From JBALVT01 sp036960305 (GTDB lineage Bacteria; Pseudomonadota; Gammaproteobacteria; Pseudomonadales; Halieaceae): a stretch of DNA of 64,000 nt. Where the stretch lies: contig JBALWA010000020.1 in the NCBI GenBank assembly GCA_036960305.1, forward strand, positions 7,237-71,236, in the 5' to 3' direction. The notes below the pieces were generated by a model, which was given only the letters and a program-made list of their open reading frames with translations, was not told the origin of the DNA and did not search any database. Shown piece by piece: positions 59,851 through 64,000 of this stretch (position 1 is its first letter; every line of letters begins with the position of its first letter). The position numbers and the translations under genes were made by a program.

Positions 59851-60582
59851 ATGAAAATAGCCACTACTTTCCGAATCCCTATGCTGCTGGTTTTGGTAGC
59901 GGCAGCGATCGCTCTCCCCGCATTGGCCGACAATAAACTGTCCGAAGAAGAGCGGCAGCAGGGGTGGCAGTTGCTGTTTGACGGCCAAAATATGAGCCAG
60001 TGGCGAAATTTCAAGGAAGAGGGCATCAGCGACAAATGGGTCGTTGAAAACGGTACTATGAAACTGACTGGCAAGGGAGGGGGTGACATCCTTACCCGGA
60101 AAGCCTTTCGCAATTTTGATCTGCGGTTGGAATGGAACATTTCTGAGGGAGGCAATAGCGGCATTTTCATTCTCGCCGACGAAGAGGGTAGCCATATCTA
60201 CTCACACGCGCCGGAAATCCAGATTCTCGATAACGAACGACATTCCGACAATGCAATCGACTCTCACCGCTCGGGATCTCTCTACGATATGGTGCCGTCA
60301 CACCCTTCGTCCCACAAACCTGCGGGTCAATGGAATCAGGTGCGAATCGTGTTTAACGACGGCTTTTTACAAGTTTGGCAGAATGGCGTTGCGACCGTGA
60401 ATATCACTATTGGCGACAGCGCCTGGGATACGCTTTTCGAGGCCAGCAAATTCAGTGGCAGTTTGGGCCGTTTTTTTAGCGATTTTGAAGGCTTTGCAGA
60501 AGCAAAATCCGGGCACATCGGCCTACAGGATCACAGTGATCCGGTAGCGTTCAAAAATATCAAAATTCTGGAGCTAAAATAG
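59851..60582 (+). CDS. DUF1080 (3-keto-disaccharide hydrolase-like) secreted protein
   Basis: 243 residues with signal peptide (MKIATTFRIPMLLVLVAAAI ... ALA). Single beta-jelly-roll domain: 'GWQLLFDGQNMSQWRNF', 'KWVVENGTMKLTGKGGGDILTRKAFRNFDLRLEWNISEGGNSGIFI' and 'HIGLQDHSDPVAFKNIKILEL', the standard DUF1080 layout. Family members act in the periplasm on 3-ketoglycosides. It starts the set with a GMC oxidoreductase (two bases later), a gluconate dehydrogenase subunit-3-like protein and a ThuA protein. Confidence 0.9.
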   Translation: MKIATTFRIPMLLVLVAAAIALPALADNKLSEEERQQGWQLLFDGQNMSQWRNFKEEGISDKWVVENGTMKLTGKGGGDILTRKAFRNFDLRLEWNISEGGNSGIFILADEEGSHIYSHAPEIQILDNERHSDNAIDSHRSGSLYDMVPSHPSSHKPAGQWNQVRIVFNDGFLQVWQNGVATVNITIGDSAWDTLFEASKFSGSLGRFFSDFEGFAEAKSGHIGLQDHSDPVAFKNIKILELK

Positions 60583-60584
60583 CG

Positions 60585-62261
60585 ATGGACTTCAACTATG
60601 ACGTTGTTGTCGTGGGATCGGGGGCCGGCGGTGCCATGGCGGCTTATACGCTGACCAAAGCCGGAAAAAAAGTACTGATGCTGGAGGCGGGGCGCGATTA
60701 CGACCCGGTGAAAGAAACGCCGATGTTTAAAGAGGCTCACGAAGCGCCGTTAATGGGAGCGCCAACCCCGGATAAGAATTTCGGCTTCTACGATGCCACC
60801 GTCGACGGCGGTTGGGAAGTTCCCGGCGAGCCCTATACCACCGGCGAGGGTAGTGAATTCAAATGGTGGCGAGCGCGCATGCTAGGTGGTCGGACCAATC
60901 ACTGGGGGCGCTATTCATTGCGGTTCAGTGAGCATGACTTTAAAGGCTACAGTCGCGATGGCCTGGGCGCCGACTGGCCGTTTGAATACGCTGATATTGC
61001 GCCATGGTATGACAAAACTGAGGAGCTTGTGGGAGTGTGCGGTACCAACACTGGTCTGGACGACATGCCAGATTCCTCCCCCGGTGTACTGCATACGCCA
61101 CCCAAACCCAGGGTGCCGGAGTTACTGGTTGCTGCTGCAGCCAAGAAGTTGGGCATTCCTTCAGCACCGATGCACAGGGCAGTCCTCACTCGACCAATAG
61201 ACAACCGATCCGCCTGCTTCTATGCCACGCCTTGTGGGCGAGGCTGTTCCATTGGTGCCGCATTTCAGACAACGACCTCGCTAATTCCCATGGCGCGGGC
61301 CACAGGCAATCTCGAAATCGTTACCGATGCTATGGTCAAGTCGGTGGATGTGGATGAGCAGGGGACAGTAAACGCCATAACCTATATAGACCGAAAAACG
61401 GCCGGAAGCATACGCTTGGACGCCAAGGTCATTATCCTCGCGGCAAGCGCTTGTGAATCCGCCCGCATTTTGCTTAATTCCAAAAGTAAAAGTTTCCCCG
61501 GCGGGCTGGCGAATTCCAGCGGTCAGGTGGGCAGAAATATCATGGACTCTACGGGGGCGAATCTGGGGGCTGATATTCCGGCACTGGAGGGGCGGCCTAT
61601 TTATAACGAAGACGGGCACACGGCTAACCACCTGTTTATTCCCTGGTGGGGGCACGAAGCGCAAGCAAAGGGTGAGTTAGATTTTGCACGAGGTTATCAC
61701 TTTGAGCTCGGTACGGGCTTTAAAGCGCCCGGGTCCTATTACCCTCCCAAGTTACAGGGGTATGGCCCCGAGATTAAGCATCAGTCAAAACAGAATTACG
61801 GTTCTCATGTGGGGTTGTCTCTGCGCGGAGAAATGGTGCCCAATGAGCACTGCTATATGGAAATTGACGATGAAGTGAAAGATAAATGGGGGATTCCGGT
61901 CGCCAAGTTTCACTGGAAATGGTCAGAGCAGGAGCTGAACCAGGTTGCGCACGGCTTGGAGACAGCCAAGGATATCCTGACGACCATGGGCGCTACGGTT
62001 ACCGATCTGCCCTCTCCGGAAGAGGCGATAAAAAAAGGTGGTGAGATTATCCACGAGGTGGGCACTACCCGTATGGGCGAGTCCCCTCAGGATTCGGTCA
62101 CTAACCAGTACGGCCAAACCTGGGACTGTGACAATTTGTTCGTAATGGATGCCGGCGTATTTGCCTCCAACCCACACAAGAACTGTACGCTGACAATCAT
62201 GACGTTGGCCATGCGCAACGCCAGCTGGCTGTCATCCCAGCTTGATAAGGGGGCGATCTAG
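60585..62261 (+). CDS. GMC family oxidoreductase
   Basis: 558 residues. FAD-binding 'YDVVVVGSGAGGAMAAYTLTKAGKKVLMLEAG', 'GGRTNHWGRYSLR', 'CFYATPCGRGCSIGA', 'VIILAASACESARILLNS' and C-terminal active-site region 'VGTTRMGESPQDSVTNQYGQTWDCDNLFVMDAGVFASNPHKNCTLTIM' with His/Asn. This is the branch of GMC enzymes paired with a subunit-3 protein in glucose/sugar dehydrogenases. It could produce 3-keto sugars for the DUF1080 hydrolase. Its stop shares a base with the next gene's GTG. Confidence 0.92.
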   Translation: MDFNYDVVVVGSGAGGAMAAYTLTKAGKKVLMLEAGRDYDPVKETPMFKEAHEAPLMGAPTPDKNFGFYDATVDGGWEVPGEPYTTGEGSEFKWWRARMLGGRTNHWGRYSLRFSEHDFKGYSRDGLGADWPFEYADIAPWYDKTEELVGVCGTNTGLDDMPDSSPGVLHTPPKPRVPELLVAAAAKKLGIPSAPMHRAVLTRPIDNRSACFYATPCGRGCSIGAAFQTTTSLIPMARATGNLEIVTDAMVKSVDVDEQGTVNAITYIDRKTAGSIRLDAKVIILAASACESARILLNSKSKSFPGGLANSSGQVGRNIMDSTGANLGADIPALEGRPIYNEDGHTANHLFIPWWGHEAQAKGELDFARGYHFELGTGFKAPGSYYPPKLQGYGPEIKHQSKQNYGSHVGLSLRGEMVPNEHCYMEIDDEVKDKWGIPVAKFHWKWSEQELNQVAHGLETAKDILTTMGATVTDLPSPEEAIKKGGEIIHEVGTTRMGESPQDSVTNQYGQTWDCDNLFVMDAGVFASNPHKNCTLTIMTLAMRNASWLSSQLDKGAI

Positions 62262-63025
62262 TGAGCGAGTCTTATCATATTCAACAGTCTATAGCGTTCA
62301 CGGAAGAGCCCACGCGCACGCGTTTGACGCGCCGCCAGTCATTCAAGTGGCTGGGCGCAATAACCGCGGGATTGACCCTGCCGTTAATCAGCGGTTGCGA
62401 AAAGATGGCTGTCTCTGCAGCCAAACTCGCCGGACATTGGCCTGACCTGGACCTCGAACCTATTACCGGGAAAGGTTACGGCACCGATCCCAATCTGATT
62501 ACGCCGCCTACCACTCCCTGGCCACTGACCATGACGGCTGAGCAGCGAGAGTTGATGTCTGTTCTCGCCGATATTCTGATTCCCCGGGAAGGAAGCAGGC
62601 CCTCAGCCGCGGAACTGAATGTGACCGATGTGATGGACGAGTGGGTGAGTGCCCCCTATCCGAGCTTCCAGTCTGACAGAGTAGAGATACTTTCCGGTCT
62701 GGTTTGGTTGGATGAGGAGTCCACGCGACGCTTCGATATAAAATTCGTTCAGGCGTCGCCACAACAGCGATTACAAATCATTGACGACATAGCCTATGAA
62801 AAAGCTGAGTCAGAACTGCAATATGCCTATATAGCCAGGGTTTTCGATGGCGTCAGAACCCTGGTTACCATCGCCTATTTCGGTTCACCGGAAGGTGGCA
62901 AGGATCTGGGCTATCAGGGTAATGTCCCGATTGCCGGGGATTATCCCGGCCCTACACCTGAGGCTATAGCGCACCTTGACGGGGTTCTTGAGGAGCTGGG
63001 TCTGGCCGACTACGCCTATTCCTGA
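62261..63025 (+). CDS. Gluconate 2-dehydrogenase subunit 3 family (Tat-signal) protein
   Basis: 254 residues, starting from GTG in TAGTG overlap with the GMC stop. Twin-arginine region 'RLTRRQSFKWLGAITAGLTLPLISGC' also ends in a lipobox-like SGC. Body 'LTMTAEQRELMSVLADILIPREGSRPSAAELNVTDVMDEWV' and 'FGVRTLVTIAYFGSPEGGKDLGYQGNVPIAGDYPGP' fit the Gluconate_2-dh3 family. This small subunit helps export and anchor the GMC dehydrogenase in the periplasm by hitch-hiking through Tat. Both genes belong together. Confidence 0.9.
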   Translation: MSESYHIQQSIAFTEEPTRTRLTRRQSFKWLGAITAGLTLPLISGCEKMAVSAAKLAGHWPDLDLEPITGKGYGTDPNLITPPTTPWPLTMTAEQRELMSVLADILIPREGSRPSAAELNVTDVMDEWVSAPYPSFQSDRVEILSGLVWLDEESTRRFDIKFVQASPQQRLQIIDDIAYEKAESELQYAYIARVFDGVRTLVTIAYFGSPEGGKDLGYQGNVPIAGDYPGPTPEAIAHLDGVLEELGLADYAYS

Positions 63026-63071
63026 GTCACTGTAGCTGATTGAAACGATAGTCAATTGGATCCTTCCACCT

Positions 63072-64000
63072 ATGTCCATTTTGAACAAGCTAGCCATCAC
63101 CCTGGTACTGTTACTTATTGCTTCGTGCGCGCATGAACAAATATCCTGGCGCGGAGGAACCGACCAGCTACTGGTGTTCAGCAAGACATCGGGTTATCGG
63201 CACGGCTCTATAGAAACCGGCGGGCAGGCGCTGATCACCCTGGGCCTGGAAAGTGGGTTCCATGTCACGGTAACGGAAGAGGCGGGCGAATTCACTCTTG
63301 GAAACCTTCAACAGTATGCCGCCGTGGTATTTCTCAATACCACCGGTGATGTTCTGGACCCATTGCAGCAATCAGATTTCGAGCAATATATTCGCGGGGG
63401 TGGTGGCTTTGTTGGCATTCATGCGGCAACAGACACCGAGTATGAATGGCCATGGTACGGCAAGCTGGTAGGCGCCTATTTTGACAGTCACCCAGAAATC
63501 CAGGAAGCGTCTCTACGGGTGATTGATAAAAATCATCCGTCAACGGCTTCGCTGGAAGACAGTTGGCAGAAAACGGACGAATGGTACAACTTCAAAGCTA
63601 TCAGCCCGGATATTACCGTACTGGTTGAATTAGACGAGCACAGCTATAGCGGCGGCACCAATGGCGGCGAGCATCCCATTTCCTGGTACCAGGAATATGA
63701 CGGCGGACGCGCGTTCTACACCGCCATGGGGCATACAAAAAAGAGCTATAAAAATCCGGTATTCTTGCGGCACCTCCTTGGCGGAATTGCCTACGCAATG
63801 GGAGATGATACCTTGGTCGCCGAAATGCCAGATGAGATTGAATTCGTCAGGACGGTGCTGGACCTCAACCTTGATGAACCGATGGAACTGGACGAGTTGC
63901 CCGGTGAGGGCATCCTGTTTGTAGAGCGTAGAGGCGCGATAAAACTCTATGATTTCGCCGATGAAACAACGAAGAAAGTTGCACAGCTGGAGGTTTTTTA
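63072..64000 (+). CDS. ThuA domain protein, probably with C-terminal sorbosone-dehydrogenase-like domain (3' end outside window)
   Basis: The frame is open from ATG 63072 to the right edge (310 codons). Lipoprotein-type signal 'ILNKLAITLVLLLIASCAH' (lipobox IASC). ThuA domain (about residues 35-250): 'LLVFSKTSGYRHGSIETG', 'YAAVVFLNTTGDVLD', 'YIRGGGGFVGIHAATDTEYEWPWYGKLVGAYFDSHPEIQ', 'GGRAFYTAMGHTKKSY', 'HLLGGIAYAMG'. The last 50 residues ('GEGILFVERRGAIKLYD') look like the start of a GSDH/PQQ-like propeller, as in known ThuA-GSDH fusions. It probably belongs to the 3-keto-sugar set upstream. Confidence 0.88.
   Translation, partial: MSILNKLAITLVLLLIASCAHEQISWRGGTDQLLVFSKTSGYRHGSIETGGQALITLGLESGFHVTVTEEAGEFTLGNLQQYAAVVFLNTTGDVLDPLQQSDFEQYIRGGGGFVGIHAATDTEYEWPWYGKLVGAYFDSHPEIQEASLRVIDKNHPSTASLEDSWQKTDEWYNFKAISPDITVLVELDEHSYSGGTNGGEHPISWYQEYDGGRAFYTAMGHTKKSYKNPVFLRHLLGGIAYAMGDDTLVAEMPDEIEFVRTVLDLNLDEPMELDELPGEGILFVERRGAIKLYDFADETTKKVAQLEVF

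Overview
The window looks like a chromosome segment of a marine gammaproteobacterium with moderate G+C. Three TonB-dependent receptors of the 'EEIIVTAT' plug type, two WS/DGAT acyltransferases, many SDRs, a P450, a Rieske oxygenase, a Ddn-type nitroreductase and DUF2878/DUF3833/chalcone-isomerase-like genes together recall Cellvibrionales-type lineages (Halieaceae, Spongiibacteraceae). That placement is inference from gene content; no rRNA or other marker gene is present. I saw no tRNA, rRNA, CRISPR array, insertion sequence or integrase, and no gene-free stretch exceeds 300 bases.

Layout. 1-4.3 kb: a cut VOC protein, small membrane and lipoprotein genes (chalcone-isomerase-like, DUF2878, DUF3833) of a type I associate with photo-oxidative-stress/photolyase loci, and a scar carrying the tails of a SOUL protein and a DNA photolyase. 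4.3-10.4 kb: housekeeping-type genes (SppA, MscS, MATE, class II aldolase, DUF2141) and the last helix of a lost EamA transporter. 10.4-23.6 kb: a catabolic region with a TetR regulator and matching palindromes at two promoters, ABM protein, P450, a broken DapB-like dehydrogenase, TonB receptor, SDRs, two SnoaL-like proteins, Rieske oxygenase plus Rieske ferredoxin, and an EthD-type protein. 23.8-28.9 kb: an SRPBCC protein, then a minus-strand set WS/DGAT - SDR - SDR - exported carotenoid oxygenase-like protein with 4-base overlaps. 29.1-32.8 kb: a heterodimeric ABC exporter. 33-42.5 kb: mixed genes (DUF4345 proteins, an unknown 662-residue secreted protein, RhlE-type helicase, Ddn-like reductase, patatin lipoprotein, sulfotransferase, second WS/DGAT).

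42.7-50.3 kb: a TetR gene with a strong palindrome facing an operon of a rifampin-phosphotransferase-like dikinase, an acetoacetate-decarboxylase-fold protein, an SDR and a TonB receptor. 50.4-58.4 kb: a minus-strand set of HMG-CoA-lyase-like protein, hydantoinase/oxoprolinase A and B, VOC protein and a third TonB receptor, ended by a clear terminator. 58.5-64 kb: an NDH-2-like flavoprotein, then a plus-strand set DUF1080 - GMC oxidoreductase - gluconate-dehydrogenase subunit-3-like - ThuA protein (cut by the window end), which fits 3-keto-sugar metabolism.

Overall the window is made of several self-contained 'import, oxidise, cleave' modules for unidentified organic substrates. It also shows clear gene loss: three gene remnants are readable. 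The most interesting candidate for an undescribed pathway is the dikinase/ADC/SDR/TonB operon at 43.6-50.3 kb with its own TetR switch.
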